From positions 403,678 to 467,677 of the forward strand of contig NZ_FNFV01000003.1 of NCBI RefSeq assembly GCF_900102905.1: DNA of 64,000 nucleotides, given 5' to 3'. Position 1 is the stretch's first letter; the number at the start of each line of letters is the position of its first letter. Source of the DNA: Meinhardsimonia xiamenensis (GTDB lineage: Bacteria > Pseudomonadota > Alphaproteobacteria > Rhodobacterales > Rhodobacteraceae). Shown piece by piece: positions 12,153-21,484 of this stretch. The translations under genes and the position numbers were made by a program. The notes beneath the pieces are model-generated. The model was not told the origin of the DNA, did no database searches, and saw nothing but the letters and a program-made list of their open reading frames with translations.

Positions 12153-12227
12153 TGGAGGCGCGTGCCGGATTCGAACCGGCATGAGCACGATTTGCAATCG
12201 TGTGCGTAACCATTCCGCCAACGCGCC
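12153..12227 (-). tRNA. tRNA-Cys (anticodon GCA)
   Basis: On the minus strand the acceptor GGCGCGT pairs with ACGCGCC, followed by discriminator T and an encoded CCA. The anticodon stem CACGA/TCGTG encloses loop TTGCAAA, giving anticodon GCA. The T-arm is GCCGGTTCGAATCCGGC. Length 75 nt, complete. It lies between the GST gene and the quiC operon. Confidence 0.96.
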
Positions 12228-12314
12228 ACGGCCCTCCAGATATGCCATGTCCGGGCCGGTGGCAAGACGGTCGGCGAGGGCAGGGCGGTTGCTCCGGCCC
12301 GCTCCCGCGGGAGT

Positions 12315-14213
12315 TCAGCGCCGGGGCATCCCCTTGGGGCGCATCAGCCGTTTCTGGGCGGCGATGCGGAAGGGCGCGTTCGGGGCGCCATAGCCTGAAT
12401 AGGCGCCGCGCCGCTCGACAATCTCGAAGAAGAAGCCATTGTCGAAGGGCCGCGAGTAGAGCTGGAAATAGGCGCCCTTCTCGTCCTCGTCATAGAGGAT
12501 GTGATGGCGCGCGAGCCTTTCGACCTCCTCCGCCGTCAGCCCGAAACGTGCCTTGAGGTCGCGGTAGTAGTTCTCGGTCATCGGCAGCGCCTCGAAACCC
12601 GCGGCCTCGAGGGCGCCGGCGGTGGCGAAGATGTCGTCCGTGGCGAAGGCAAGGTGCTGGACCGCGCCGCCGAAGCTCTCGGCAAGGAAGCTGCCGGCCA
12701 GCGTGCGGTGAGTTTCGGCGCCGTTCAGGGTGATGCGCACCGCCCCGTCACGGCTCGCCACCGCTTGGCTGCGCACAAGGCCGTCGGGGTCGATCACGTC
12801 AACCATCGGGGTCTTCGTCATCTCGAAGATCGAGGTGTAGAAGAGCGCCCAGCTCAGCATCTCGTCATAGCTCATCGTCTCGGCGATGTGGTCGATGCGC
12901 GTGAGCCCCGCGCCGCCTGGCGCCTCCGGCGCCGCACCCTCGCGCGGGCGGAACTCCACCTCCCACACCCGCGCCAGCCCGCTTGCCTCGTCGAGAAAGT
13001 GCAGCACGCTGCCGCCCACCCCGCGCACCGCCGGAATCTCGAGCTCGCCGGGCCCCACCGGCTGGTGAAAGGGTTCGGCCTTCAGGGCGGTGGCCCGCGC
13101 GACGGTGTCGGCCGCGCTGTCCACCCGCAGCCCGATGTCGCATACCGAGCTGCCGTGCATCGCCCATGCTGAGGCGGCAAAGCCCGTCTCTTCCGCGTTC
13201 AGCACGATGCGCACCGCGCCCTGCTGCCACAGCTCGACCCGTTTCGAGACGTGATCGGCGACATGGCGAAAGCCCATGCTCGCCAGCATGGCCGAAAGCG
13301 CCTCCGCCTCGGCGCCGCGGGTGGTGAATTCGACGAACTCCACCCCGCGCACCGGCACGCGGGGCGGAATTTCCGGCAGGCGTGCGCGGATGTCGGGCTC
13401 GGCCCGGCGCACATCGTCGAGAAGCGCCACGATCGAGCGCAGACCGTCGCGCGCAAGCCCCTCGGGCCGGCCGCCGCGGAACTGGTCGTTGAAGATCTCG
13501 AGGCTTACCCAGTCGTCATAGCCGGTCGCGGCGACCGCGCGCATGAAGTCGGTGACGGGCAGGTCGCCTTCTCCCGGCATGCAGCGGAAATGCCGCGACC
13601 AGTAGAGCAGGTCCATCTCGATGAGCGGCGCGTCGGCCAGCTGGACAAAGACGATGCGATCGGCGGGGATGCGGCGGATGGTGTCGGGGTCGATGCGCCG
13701 TGCGAGCGTGTGAAAGCTGTCGAGGATGAGGCCGACGTTGGGGTGATCGGCGCGGCGCACGATCTCCCAGGCGTCGCGGTGATCGTTCACGTGCCGGCCC
13801 CAGGCCAGCGCCTCGTAGCCGACGGTGATGCCGTATTCCCTGGCGATTTCCCCGAGCTCGCGGAAGTCCTCCGCCGCGCGGTCGATGCCGCCGAGCGCCT
13901 CGGGATGCACCGAGGAGCAGACGAGGATGCGGCTCGCGCCGAGCTCTGCCATGGTGTCGAACTTCGCGCGCGCCCGGTCGAAGGCGCGCCGGCGCAGTTC
14001 GCCGGTGAGTCCCTCGAAGTCCCGGAAGGGCTGGAAAAGCGCGATCTCGAGCCCGTGGTCGCGGATCATCCGGCCGATCTCGCGCGGGCTGCCTTCCTCG
14101 GCGATGAAGTCCTGCTCGAAGATCTCGATGCCCTGAAAGCCCACGCGCGCGATGGCCTCGAGCTTTTCGCGGAAACTGCCGGAGATCGAAACCGTGGCGA
14201 TCGAGGTCTTCAT
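12315..14213 (-). CDS. quiC: 3-Dehydroshikimate dehydratase QuiC (fused to VOC domains)
   Basis: Converts 3-dehydroshikimate to protocatechuate, the step that feeds quinate/shikimate into the beta-ketoadipate pathway. 632 aa, two parts: an AP-endonuclease-2-like TIM barrel (about residues 1-275, with GFQGIEIFEQDF, VGYEALAWGRHVND and LILDSFH holding likely metal ligands), then two vicinal-oxygen-chelate modules resembling 4-hydroxyphenylpyruvate dioxygenase (about 285-632, with GAVQHLAFATDDI and NGFFFEIVER). This fused architecture is that of QuiC1-type bacterial dehydratases. It starts 4 bp after the dctM stop, the last gene of the operon. Confidence 0.92.
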   Translation of the reverse strand: MKTSIATVSISGSFREKLEAIARVGFQGIEIFEQDFIAEEGSPREIGRMIRDHGLEIALFQPFRDFEGLTGELRRRAFDRARAKFDTMAELGASRILVCSSVHPEALGGIDRAAEDFRELGEIAREYGITVGYEALAWGRHVNDHRDAWEIVRRADHPNVGLILDSFHTLARRIDPDTIRRIPADRIVFVQLADAPLIEMDLLYWSRHFRCMPGEGDLPVTDFMRAVAATGYDDWVSLEIFNDQFRGGRPEGLARDGLRSIVALLDDVRRAEPDIRARLPEIPPRVPVRGVEFVEFTTRGAEAEALSAMLASMGFRHVADHVSKRVELWQQGAVRIVLNAEETGFAASAWAMHGSSVCDIGLRVDSAADTVARATALKAEPFHQPVGPGELEIPAVRGVGGSVLHFLDEASGLARVWEVEFRPREGAAPEAPGGAGLTRIDHIAETMSYDEMLSWALFYTSIFEMTKTPMVDVIDPDGLVRSQAVASRDGAVRITLNGAETHRTLAGSFLAESFGGAVQHLAFATDDIFATAGALEAAGFEALPMTENYYRDLKARFGLTAEEVERLARHHILYDEDEKGAYFQLYSRPFDNGFFFEIVERRGAYSGYGAPNAPFRIAAQKRLMRPKGMPRR

Positions 14214-14217
14214 GGCG

Positions 14218-15531
14218 TCATCCCGTGTAACCCAGCAGTCGTGGCAGCCATAGCACGAAATCGGGCAGGAAGGTGATGGCGGCGAGCGCGGCGAACAGCG
14301 CCAGGATGAACGGCCAGATCTCGGCGATGATCCGGCCAACCGGCTGATTGGTGATGTTGGCGGTGATGAACAGCAACAGCCCATATGGCGGGGTGACCAG
14401 CCCGATCATGGCGTTGACGACGGTGATCACCCCGAAATGGACAAGGTCGACGCCCAGCGCCTGCGCGGTGGGCAGCAGGATCGGCAGCACGATCAGGATG
14501 ATCGCCCCGCCCTCGAGCACGCATCCGAGCGCGAGAAGCAGGAGGTTCACCGGGATCAGAAAGCCCGTCGGCCCCAGATCGAAACCGGCAAGAAAGCCGG
14601 CGAGCGCGTTGGGGATGTCCTCACGCGTGATCACGTAGTTGAAGGTGATGGAACCCGCGATCAGCACGCCAATGGCGCCGGTGGAGCGTGATCCCGCCTT
14701 CAGTGCCGCCCAGAAGGCGTCGAAGGAGACCGAGCGGTAGAACACCACCGAGATCGTCAGCGCATAGGCGGCGGCAACGGCGGCTGCCTCTGTCGGCGTC
14801 ATCACCCCGCCGTAGATGCCGCCCAGCAGGATCACCGGCAGCATCAGCGCCGGGAATGCCTCGAAGGTGGCGCGCGGCAGCTCTCGCAGCGGCACCGCCT
14901 CGTCGACCGGAAAGCCCCGCCGGCGGGCGATCAGGAAGTTGGTCAGCGCCATCATCGCCGCCATCAGCAGCCCCGGCAGGAGCCCCGCGGCAAAGAGATA
15001 GCCGATCGACTGGTCGGAGACGAGGGCGTAGAGCACCATCGGGATCGAGGGCGGGATGATCGGCCCCACGGTCGCGGTCGCGGCGGTGATCGCCGCGGCA
15101 TAGGCCGGGGTGTACCGCCCGTCGCGGGTCATCAGGTTGATGACGATCTTGCCCATGCCCACCGCATCGGCCACCGCAGAGCCTGACATGCCCGAGAAGA
15201 TCACCGAGGAGACGACGTTGACATGCCCGAGCCCGCCCCGGAACCGGCCCACCAGCGCCTGACAGAAGCGCAGCAGCCGGTCGGCGAGGCTGCCCACGTT
15301 CATGATGTCGGCGGCAAGGATGAACAGCGGGATCGCAAGCAGCGTGTAGCCGTTGTAGAGCCCCTGAAGCAGCTGCTCGGTGGTGATCGAGGGGTCGAAG
15401 CCACGCGGGAAGCGCATGTCCATCAGGATCAGGTAAAGGAAGGAGCCGCACATCATCGCGATCCCGACGCTGAGCCCCGAAAGCGCCAGCGCCACGATGA
15501 GCAGCATCGACAGCGTGAACGGATCAGTCAT
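14218..15531 (-). CDS. TRAP transporter large permease (DctM family)
   Basis: Main membrane channel of a tripartite ATP-independent periplasmic transporter, 437 aa with about 12 hydrophobic helices. Family blocks are clear: YTLLAIPLFILAADIM, FSGMSGSAVADAVGMG, VGPIIPPSIPMVLYALV and LVTPPYGLLLF. It works with DctQ and a periplasmic binding protein to drive Na-coupled uptake of organic acids. Its start overlaps dctQ by 8 bp. Given its neighbours (quinate/shikimate dehydrogenase and QuiC), the substrate is probably shikimate, quinate or dehydroshikimate. Confidence 0.94.
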   Translation of the reverse strand: MTDPFTLSMLLIVALALSGLSVGIAMMCGSFLYLILMDMRFPRGFDPSITTEQLLQGLYNGYTLLAIPLFILAADIMNVGSLADRLLRFCQALVGRFRGGLGHVNVVSSVIFSGMSGSAVADAVGMGKIVINLMTRDGRYTPAYAAAITAATATVGPIIPPSIPMVLYALVSDQSIGYLFAAGLLPGLLMAAMMALTNFLIARRRGFPVDEAVPLRELPRATFEAFPALMLPVILLGGIYGGVMTPTEAAAVAAAYALTISVVFYRSVSFDAFWAALKAGSRSTGAIGVLIAGSITFNYVITREDIPNALAGFLAGFDLGPTGFLIPVNLLLLALGCVLEGGAIILIVLPILLPTAQALGVDLVHFGVITVVNAMIGLVTPPYGLLLFITANITNQPVGRIIAEIWPFILALFAALAAITFLPDFVLWLPRLLGYTG

Positions 15532-16045
15532 AGTCGTGGGTCTCCGGCCGGGGTTCCAGCTCGGCGCGCGGCCGGTCTCCGGCGATGCCGGCCCAGACCA
15601 GCGCCAGCATCCTGACGATCACGGCGATGTGGAAGGGGATGTAGACCGCGAAGACAAGGTCGAAGCGCCACTGGAAGGCGGCGGTGCGCTCGATCTTCAT
15701 GAAGGTCACGTAGTCCCAGGCATGGGGCAGGGTCCAGGCGAAGATCGCCGCCGTCACCAGCCCCACGAAGACATCCATCGCCCGGCGCGCGCCACGCGGC
15801 GCGGCATTGTATAAGATGTCGAGGCGGATCATCTCGCCGGGGGTGAGCACGAAGGCGAAGGCCAGCAGGATGCCCCACAGCCAGGCGATGGTGACCCATT
15901 CCACGGTCCACAGCACCGGCCAGCCGAGGACGTAGCGGAACAGGATCTGCAGAAGGAAGACGACGAACATCGACAACAGAAGCCCCGCCGTCAGGTGATT
16001 GACCAGCACGGCGAGGCGCCCGGCGATCCGGCGCAGTCGGTCCAT
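15524..16045 (-). CDS. TRAP transporter small permease (DctQ family)
   Basis: Small membrane subunit of the TRAP transporter, 173 aa, with four helices. The typical DctQ segments are present: ILFRYVLGWPVLWTVEWV and a TPGEMIRLDILY loop between helices 2 and 3. Encoded 68 bp after the binding-protein gene and overlapping dctM by 8 bp, the standard P-Q-M order. Confidence 0.92.
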   Translation of the reverse strand: MDRLRRIAGRLAVLVNHLTAGLLLSMFVVFLLQILFRYVLGWPVLWTVEWVTIAWLWGILLAFAFVLTPGEMIRLDILYNAAPRGARRAMDVFVGLVTAAIFAWTLPHAWDYVTFMKIERTAAFQWRFDLVFAVYIPFHIAVIVRMLALVWAGIAGDRPRAELEPRPETHDYD

Positions 16046-16113
16046 TGGCAGGCCCTCCCTTCAGTGCAAGGCGGCGGGCGATCATCACCGCCCGCCGCCG
16101 GCTCCCGCAAGGA

Positions 16114-17091
16114 TCAGTTGGCGGTGTAGCCGTTGATCCGGTCGTAGAGGCCCTCGGGCCAGTCCTTGTCCTGCCCCTCGGCGGCATAGACCTTCTTGAC
16201 GTTCGCCACGAAGGCGTCGAGGTCGGGGGTGTAGATGTCGATCCCCTTCGCCTTCATGTCGGCCTCGAGCTCCTGCTCGAGCTTCAGCGTGGCCTCGTCG
16301 AGTGCGCGCTCGAAGTTCTTCGCGCACTCCTGCACCCTGGCCTGCTGCTCGGGGGTGAGGGAGTTCCACTTCGCCAGCGAGATGGTGAAGAGGTTGTGGC
16401 CGACGAGGTGCGCGGTCTTGCCGATGTGGTTGATGACCTCGTCGAACTTCATGGAGCGGGTGGCCGGAAAGCCGTTGTCCTGACCGTCGATCGCCCCGGT
16501 CTGCAGCGCGGTGTAGACCTCGGTGAAGGGTACCGGCACGGTGGTTGCGCCCATGGCGCGGCCCACGAGCTGCCAGCCCTCGCCCGGCGGCATGCGCAGC
16601 TTCATGCCCTTCAGGTCGTCGGGGGTCATCACCCGCTTGTCGCCCTTGTAGCCGAGGTGGCGCGTGCCGTTGTAGGGCGTGGCGAGGATCTTCACCTGCG
16701 CCTTTTCCTCGATCTCCTTCCACAGCTCGTCAAGGAGGTCGGAATTGTAGACCGCTCGCATGTGCTCGTAGTCACGGAACAGGAAGGGCGCGCCGAGCAC
16801 CTTGGTGTGCGGCACCTGGTTGTAGAAGTCGAAGATGGCGAGGTTGCCCATGTCGAGGTTGCCGCGCTGCATCGCCGTCAGCTCGGTGCCCTGCTTGAAC
16901 AGCGTCGCGCCGTGGTAGGACTTGAAGTCGAAGTCGTCGCCGAGGCATTCGCCGAATTCCTTGCGCAGGATCTGCGAGCGGATGTCGTTCTCGGCCACGG
17001 TGTCGGAGTAGATCAGCTCCACCTTGTCGGCCATTGCGGCGGTGGCGCTGAGCAGCATGGCGGCGATGCCGCCGGTCAGGATGTTGCGCAT
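16114..17091 (-). CDS. TRAP transporter substrate-binding protein (DctP family)
   Basis: Periplasmic receptor of the TRAP system, 325 aa, with a Sec signal peptide (MRNILTGGIAAMLLSATAAMA, cleaved after AMA). The conserved ligand-arginine region DDLKGMKLRMPPGEGW and the block VPFTEVYTALQTGAIDGQDN identify the family; the Arg of LRMP normally salt-bridges the substrate carboxylate. The ATG overlaps the dehydrogenase stop by one base (TAATG), so receptor and enzyme are coupled. A carboxylated ligand such as shikimate or quinate is inferred from the operon. Confidence 0.93.
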   Translation of the reverse strand: MRNILTGGIAAMLLSATAAMADKVELIYSDTVAENDIRSQILRKEFGECLGDDFDFKSYHGATLFKQGTELTAMQRGNLDMGNLAIFDFYNQVPHTKVLGAPFLFRDYEHMRAVYNSDLLDELWKEIEEKAQVKILATPYNGTRHLGYKGDKRVMTPDDLKGMKLRMPPGEGWQLVGRAMGATTVPVPFTEVYTALQTGAIDGQDNGFPATRSMKFDEVINHIGKTAHLVGHNLFTISLAKWNSLTPEQQARVQECAKNFERALDEATLKLEQELEADMKAKGIDIYTPDLDAFVANVKKVYAAEGQDKDWPEGLYDRINGYTAN

Positions 17092-18065
17092 TATCGGTCC
17101 TCCCTTGGTGCGCTGAGGGTGCCGGACGTCCCGGCGGTCTGGCGGCTGCCCGCAGCCTCGAAGGCCGCGCGCATCCGGTCGGGGTCGGCCTTGCAGCCGG
17201 TGAACAGCTCGAAGGCCCGCACGGCCTGGAACACGGCCATGCCCGCCCCGCTCATCACCCGGCAGCCGCGGGCGCGAGCGGTGGCGAGAAGCTCCGTTTC
17301 GAGCGGGAAATAGACGATGTCGGCGACCCAGTGGCGGGGCCTGATGAGCGCGGCGGGCAGGGGCAGGCCGGGATGGCTGGCCATGCCGATGGGCGTCGCG
17401 TTGACGAGCCCGCATGCGCGCTGCGCTGCCGCGGCGAGCGCTTCCGTGCCGGGGCTCACCGCCTCGACGCGCGCCGCGCCGTGGCGCGCGGCAAGGCGCT
17501 GCGCCAGGGTCTCGGCAGCCTCCTGGCGCGAGTCGCGGATGAGCAGCAGGCCCACGCCCTGCGCCATCAGCGCTTCGGCGACCGCCCCGCCCGCGCCGCC
17601 AGCCCCGAGGAGAAGCACTACCTCGCGGGGTGCCTCGGCCAGTTCGCGGGCGAAGGCCTCGGCAAAGCCCCAGCAATCGGTGTTGTGCCCATGGCGGCGC
17701 CCGTCCTCGAACACCACGGTGTTGACCGCCCCCACCGCTTCGGCGGCAGGCGAAAGGCTGTCGAGATGGGCGAGCGCGGCCTGCTTGAACGGATGGGTGA
17801 CGTTCACCCCCCGGCAGCCGACCGCCTCCGCCTCGGCCAGGAGTGCGCCGATGTCGGCACCGGGTCGGCCGGCCGTGTCGATCAGGTCGTAGTGATAGGC
17901 AAGGCCCTGTGCACGGCCTTCGGCCATGTGCATCGCCGGGGTGCGCGAGGCGCCGATACCGGCCCCGATCAGCGCCGCGCGGATCGTGCCCGCGGCATCG
18001 GTGGGCGCATTGCCGGCATCAGGCATCGTCCGGCCTGTGCGGTCCTTGCCCGTGATTTCCTGCAC
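17091..18065 (-). CDS. Quinate/shikimate dehydrogenase (catabolic, NAD-type)
   Basis: Oxidises quinate or shikimate to the 3-dehydro acids, 324 aa. The N-domain has ASRTPAMHMAEG rather than the SxS motif of biosynthetic AroE, matching the catabolic enzyme described in Corynebacterium glutamicum. It also has NVTHPFKQ (catalytic Lys), GHNTDCWGF (catalytic Asp) and the GAGGAGGAV nucleotide loop, followed by an acidic residue in IRDSRQ that favours NAD over NADP. GTG 18065 is preceded by GGGAGGAAG. It is the first gene of the quinate operon, facing tetR across an operator-like region. Confidence 0.9.
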   Translation of the reverse strand: MQEITGKDRTGRTMPDAGNAPTDAAGTIRAALIGAGIGASRTPAMHMAEGRAQGLAYHYDLIDTAGRPGADIGALLAEAEAVGCRGVNVTHPFKQAALAHLDSLSPAAEAVGAVNTVVFEDGRRHGHNTDCWGFAEAFARELAEAPREVVLLLGAGGAGGAVAEALMAQGVGLLLIRDSRQEAAETLAQRLAARHGAARVEAVSPGTEALAAAAQRACGLVNATPIGMASHPGLPLPAALIRPRHWVADIVYFPLETELLATARARGCRVMSGAGMAVFQAVRAFELFTGCKADPDRMRAAFEAAGSRQTAGTSGTLSAPREDR

Positions 18066-18129
18066 GGCTTCCTCCCTCCGTCTGTTGGATGCCCGTCCGG
18101 CAGCCCGGCCAATGCTGGCGAGGGGAATG

Positions 18130-18170
18130 TTTGTACTGGTTCGTACATTACGTCAAGAGTTTTGTACTGG
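18130..18170. promoter_or_regulatory. Candidate TetR operator and promoter for the quinate operon
   Basis: A dyad TGTAC-N6-GTACA spans 18132-18147, and the decamer TTTGTACTGG occurs twice (18130-18139 and 18161-18170), 31 bp or about three helical turns apart. On the minus strand a TTGACG hexamer (18156-18151) is followed about 17 bp later by an A-rich -10-like element, so the dyad lies between -35 and -10. The second copy overlaps likely tetR promoter sequence. The layout suits repression of both divergent units by the adjacent TetR protein. Confidence 0.55.
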
Positions 18171-18215
18171 ACAGTTAAAACACTTCTCGGCTAGCTTCTG
18201 GCGGGGAGGGCAGGA

Positions 18216-18926
18216 ATGGACACGACGACAGGGCCGAAAGAGAAAGAGGTGGAGCCAGCCGAGGGCGGGGCGGACGGAGCGCCGGCCCGGCGCGACCCCG
18301 AAGGCGTGCGGCGCGACATTCTGGCCGCGGCCGGCGAGGTTTTTGCCGAGAGGGGGCTTTCGGGGGCAAGGATCGACGAGATCGCCGCGCGCACCCGCAC
18401 GTCGAAGCGGATGATCTATTATTATTTCGGCGACAAGGAGGGGCTTTACCGCGCCTGCCTCGAGGCCGCCTATGACGAGGTGCGGCGCGGAGAGGAGGCG
18501 CTCGACCTGGGCGGGCTGCCGCCCGCCGAGGCGCTGGCGCGGCTTGTCGCCTTCACCTTCGACCACCACCGCCGCCACCCGGCCTTCATCCGCATGGTGA
18601 TGATCGAGAACATCCACCGCGCGGCGCATCTGCGCGCCTCGCGCGTGGCCGCGGAGCGCAACCGCGCGGCCGTGGCCCGGCTCACCGAAATTCTGCGGCG
18701 CGGAGAGGCGGAGGGCGTGTTCCGCCCCGGCGTCGACCCGCTCGAACTGCACTGGCACATCTCGGCGCTGAGCTTCTTCAACGTCTCCAACCGCCCCACC
18801 TTCTCGGCGCTTTTCGGAGATGAGCTGTTCTCGGAGGAGGCGCAGGCACGGCTGCGCGCGCATGCGGTGGAAATGATTCTCGCCCTTGTGAGGCAGGAGG
18901 AGCCAGGCGATGACGATCAGGCCTGA
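18216..18926 (+). CDS. TetR/AcrR-family transcriptional regulator
   Basis: 236-aa regulator with an N-terminal helix-turn-helix (GLSGARIDEIAARTRTSKRM, then IYYYFGDKEGLYRACLE) and a helical ligand-binding domain of the C-terminal type common in regulators of aromatic catabolism. Divergent from the quinate/shikimate operon, with a dyad-rich spacer, so it probably represses that operon and is released by a pathway intermediate. The first about 30 residues are charged and low-complexity. It overlaps the downstream hydrolase gene by 17 bp. Confidence 0.9.
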   Translation: MDTTTGPKEKEVEPAEGGADGAPARRDPEGVRRDILAAAGEVFAERGLSGARIDEIAARTRTSKRMIYYYFGDKEGLYRACLEAAYDEVRRGEEALDLGGLPPAEALARLVAFTFDHHRRHPAFIRMVMIENIHRAAHLRASRVAAERNRAAVARLTEILRRGEAEGVFRPGVDPLELHWHISALSFFNVSNRPTFSALFGDELFSEEAQARLRAHAVEMILALVRQEEPGDDDQA

Positions 18927-19842
18927 CCTGGAACCCTTTCTCGAACGCTGGCAGGCGGAATGGGCGAGCCTGCCGCCCGGCGCCGGACCGGCAGAGCGGC
19001 GCGCGCATTTCGAGGTGATCGCCCGCCACATGCGCCTGCCCACGCCCGAAGACGTGAAAACGGACCGCGAGGAATGGGTCGAAAGCCCGGCGGGCCGCGT
19101 GCGGGTGCGCTTCTTCCGCCACGCGGGGGGCGGGCCGCGCCAGCCGGCGCTGATCTACATGCACGGCGGCGCGTTCATGCAGGGCAGCCCGGAGACGCAT
19201 TGGGACATCACCGCGCGCATCGCCGCCTGGAACCGGCAGACGGTGATCTCGGTCGATTACGCAAAGACGCCCGAGCACCCCTTTCCGGCCGCGCTCGAGC
19301 AGGTGGATGCCGTGGTGCGCTGGGCCCATGCCGGCGCTGACGCGCTCGGCATCGATCCCGAGCGCATCTCGCTCGGTGGCGACAGCGCCGGCGGCAACCT
19401 GGCCGCCGCGGCGGCGCTCGATCTGCGGGGAGAGATCCCGCTTCGGGCGCAGCTGCTGATCTACCCGGTCTGCGACTTCGACAACTCACGCCCGTCCTAT
19501 CTTGAAAACCCCGAAGGGCCGATCGTGCGGGTGGCGGACATGGATCGGGTCAACGCCATGTACTGCCCCGATCCGGCCGATCTGCACAACCCGCGTGCCG
19601 CGCCGCTTCTGGCGGAGAGCCATGCGGGCCTGCCGCCGGCCTATATCGCAGTGGCAGAACACGACCCGTTGCGCGACAGCGGCGTGGCCTATGCCGAGGC
19701 GCTGCGGGCCGCGGGCGTGCCGGTGGTGCTCGATCCCGGCGAGGGGCTCATTCACGGCTACCTTCGTGCCATGGGTTACTGCCCGGAAAGCGAGGCTCGG
19801 TTGCGGGCGATGGCCCGCTGGCTTGCCGAACGGCAAGGCTGA
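18910..19842 (+). CDS. Alpha/beta hydrolase, hormone-sensitive-lipase family
   Basis: 310-aa carboxylesterase of the HSL (bacterial family IV) group. Oxyanion motif YMHGGAF near residue 82, nucleophile elbow GDSAGG near 160, acid in AEHDPLRD near 255 and catalytic His in IHGYLRAM near 285: a full triad. There is no signal peptide, so it is cytoplasmic. It starts inside the tetR gene (17-bp overlap), meaning the two are co-expressed. Context suggests a role in releasing hydroxy acids such as quinate or shikimate from esters, but the substrate is not readable from sequence. Confidence 0.88.
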   Translation: MTIRPDLEPFLERWQAEWASLPPGAGPAERRAHFEVIARHMRLPTPEDVKTDREEWVESPAGRVRVRFFRHAGGGPRQPALIYMHGGAFMQGSPETHWDITARIAAWNRQTVISVDYAKTPEHPFPAALEQVDAVVRWAHAGADALGIDPERISLGGDSAGGNLAAAAALDLRGEIPLRAQLLIYPVCDFDNSRPSYLENPEGPIVRVADMDRVNAMYCPDPADLHNPRAAPLLAESHAGLPPAYIAVAEHDPLRDSGVAYAEALRAAGVPVVLDPGEGLIHGYLRAMGYCPESEARLRAMARWLAERQG

Positions 19843-19906
19843 GCAGGCCCGGGAGCGGGCGGCATCGCGCCAGTGGCAGCGGGCGGCTCCCGCAGCAGGG
19901 CATGGC

Positions 19907-21484
19907 TCAGTGGCTCGTGCCTTCCGAGAAGCGGATCTTGTTCCACACGTTGTACTTGCCCGAGGGCTTCCGCATGGGCAGGCGCGTGACCTCCTCGAGC
20001 GTGGCGGCGTCATAGACGATGAGGGCGCCCTCATCTTCCCAGACGCTGACAAAGGCATGGCTGCCGTCGCGGTCGAACTCCACATGCGCCACGGTCGCTC
20101 CGGGCACGGGGCGCAGCGTGCGCACGATCTCGAGGCTCTGCTTGTCGATGACATGCATCACGTCGCGGTTGGGGCCGAAGAACACATCCGCCCAGAGATA
20201 GGGCGTGTTCTCGTGGCTGCGCAGGAAGAAGCCGGGGCCGAGCGTCTCGATCACCTTCACCACCTCGAAGGTTTCGGTGTCGATCACCGTGAGCTTGCCC
20301 TCCTTCAGATGCGGCGTGGCCATCACGCGCCGCCCGTCGGCCATCGTCCACGAGATGCCCGAGCCCAGATGCGGCATGCCGGGCAGGGGCAGCTCGGCAA
20401 CCACCCGCCCGACATTGAGATTGACCACCACCCCGCGGCTGCCATCGCGCGAGGCACCGATGAGGTGGCGGTAGTCGGTGGTGAAGAAGAAATCGTCGAT
20501 CGGCTCCTCGAGCAGGATGCGGCGGCGGGCGAAGAGCCCCTCTTCGGCGCCCACAGCCTCGACCATGCCGGCCTCGCGGGAGTGCACGAAGCCCTCGTAG
20601 AAGGGGCCGGCATCAGGGTCCGTGGCGATCTCCCAGATTTCGGGAGCATCCTTCAGCGCGAGGATGAAGCTCTTGCGCTGGGGCGCCTGATAGACGGCGG
20701 ATACGCGCGAGGGCGTGCCGTCGCGGGCGATCACGTCGATCACGCGCACGGGCTCGAGCGTGCCGGCATCGAGGATGGAGAGCGAGCGCGGCAGGTAGTT
20801 GGCCACCGCAAGCCACCTGCCGTCATGGCTGAGCGCAATGTTGCGCGCATTGATGCCCGCGCGCACGCGCCCCACCTCGGCAAGCGACCAGATGTCATAC
20901 TTCTGCACCCAGCCGTCGCGCGACATGATGTAGGCAAAGCGGCCGTCGGGGCTGAACTTGACCCCGCCATGCACGGCATAGGGCGTGGGAAAGCGGTCGA
21001 GGATGGCGAAGCTGTCGCCATCGAGCACGCTGACGTGATGGTCGCCCTTCTCCACCACCAGCGTGATGTTCATCGGGTCGGGCTCGAAGACGGGCGCGGC
21101 CGCGGGGGTGTAGTCCCCGGACATCTCGCGGCTCGCGGCGATCTCGGCCATGCCCCAGACGGGGAGCGGCTCCACCGGCTCATGCAGCCAGGCGGCGAGC
21201 GCGGCGATCTCTGTCTCGCCCAGCACCTCGCCGAAGGCCGGCATCTGCGTGGCCGGGCGGCCGTCGCGGATCACTGCCTCAAGCCGCTCCCCCTTGAGCC
21301 GGCCGAGCGTTTCGGGGATGAGCACCGGACCCTGCCCGCCGAGCCGCCCCTCGCCGTGGCAGGCGGCGCAATGCTCGGCGTAGAGGGCGGCGGCATCCTG
21401 AGCCGCAGCGCCGACAGGGGCGAGCGCGGCAAGGGCGAGTGCAAGGAGCGAAGCGCGGTCAGAAGAAGCGATGAGCCGGATCAT
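19907..21484 (-). CDS. nirN: Cytochrome c / heme d1 protein NirN
   Basis: Periplasmic NirS-like protein that performs the last step of heme d1 maturation (dihydro-heme d1 dehydrogenase) and hands the cofactor over. 525 aa: Sec signal (about 1-28), a c-type heme CAACH at residues 39-43, and an eight-bladed propeller from about residue 130. The axial-ligand region reads [17 protein letters not shown], the counterpart of the cd1 ligand loop in NirS. ATG 21484 lies inside the end of nirJ (26-bp overlap). It is the last gene of the nir operon. Confidence 0.93.
   Translation of the reverse strand: MIRLIASSDRASLLALALAALAPVGAAAQDAAALYAEHCAACHGEGRLGGQGPVLIPETLGRLKGERLEAVIRDGRPATQMPAFGEVLGETEIAALAAWLHEPVEPLPVWGMAEIAASREMSGDYTPAAAPVFEPDPMNITLVVEKGDHHVSVLDGDSFAILDRFPTPYAVHGGVKFSPDGRFAYIMSRDGWVQKYDIWSLAEVGRVRAGINARNIALSHDGRWLAVANYLPRSLSILDAGTLEPVRVIDVIARDGTPSRVSAVYQAPQRKSFILALKDAPEIWEIATDPDAGPFYEGFVHSREAGMVEAVGAEEGLFARRRILLEEPIDDFFFTTDYRHLIGASRDGSRGVVVNLNVGRVVAELPLPGMPHLGSGISWTMADGRRVMATPHLKEGKLTVIDTETFEVVKVIETLGPGFFLRSHENTPYLWADVFFGPNRDVMHVIDKQSLEIVRTLRPVPGATVAHVEFDRDGSHAFVSVWEDEGALIVYDAATLEEVTRLPMRKPSGKYNVWNKIRFSEGTSH

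Noticed and set aside
17091..18065. Annotation as biosynthetic AroE
   Set aside because: The SRTPAMH motif, the acidic residue in the nucleotide site and the operon with QuiC and TRAP genes point to the catabolic quinate/shikimate dehydrogenase type.
19843..19906. CGGGAGC...GCTCCCG repeat as a terminator between converging genes
   Set aside because: The arms are only 7 bp with a loop of over 30 nt and no T-run, so it is not convincing.
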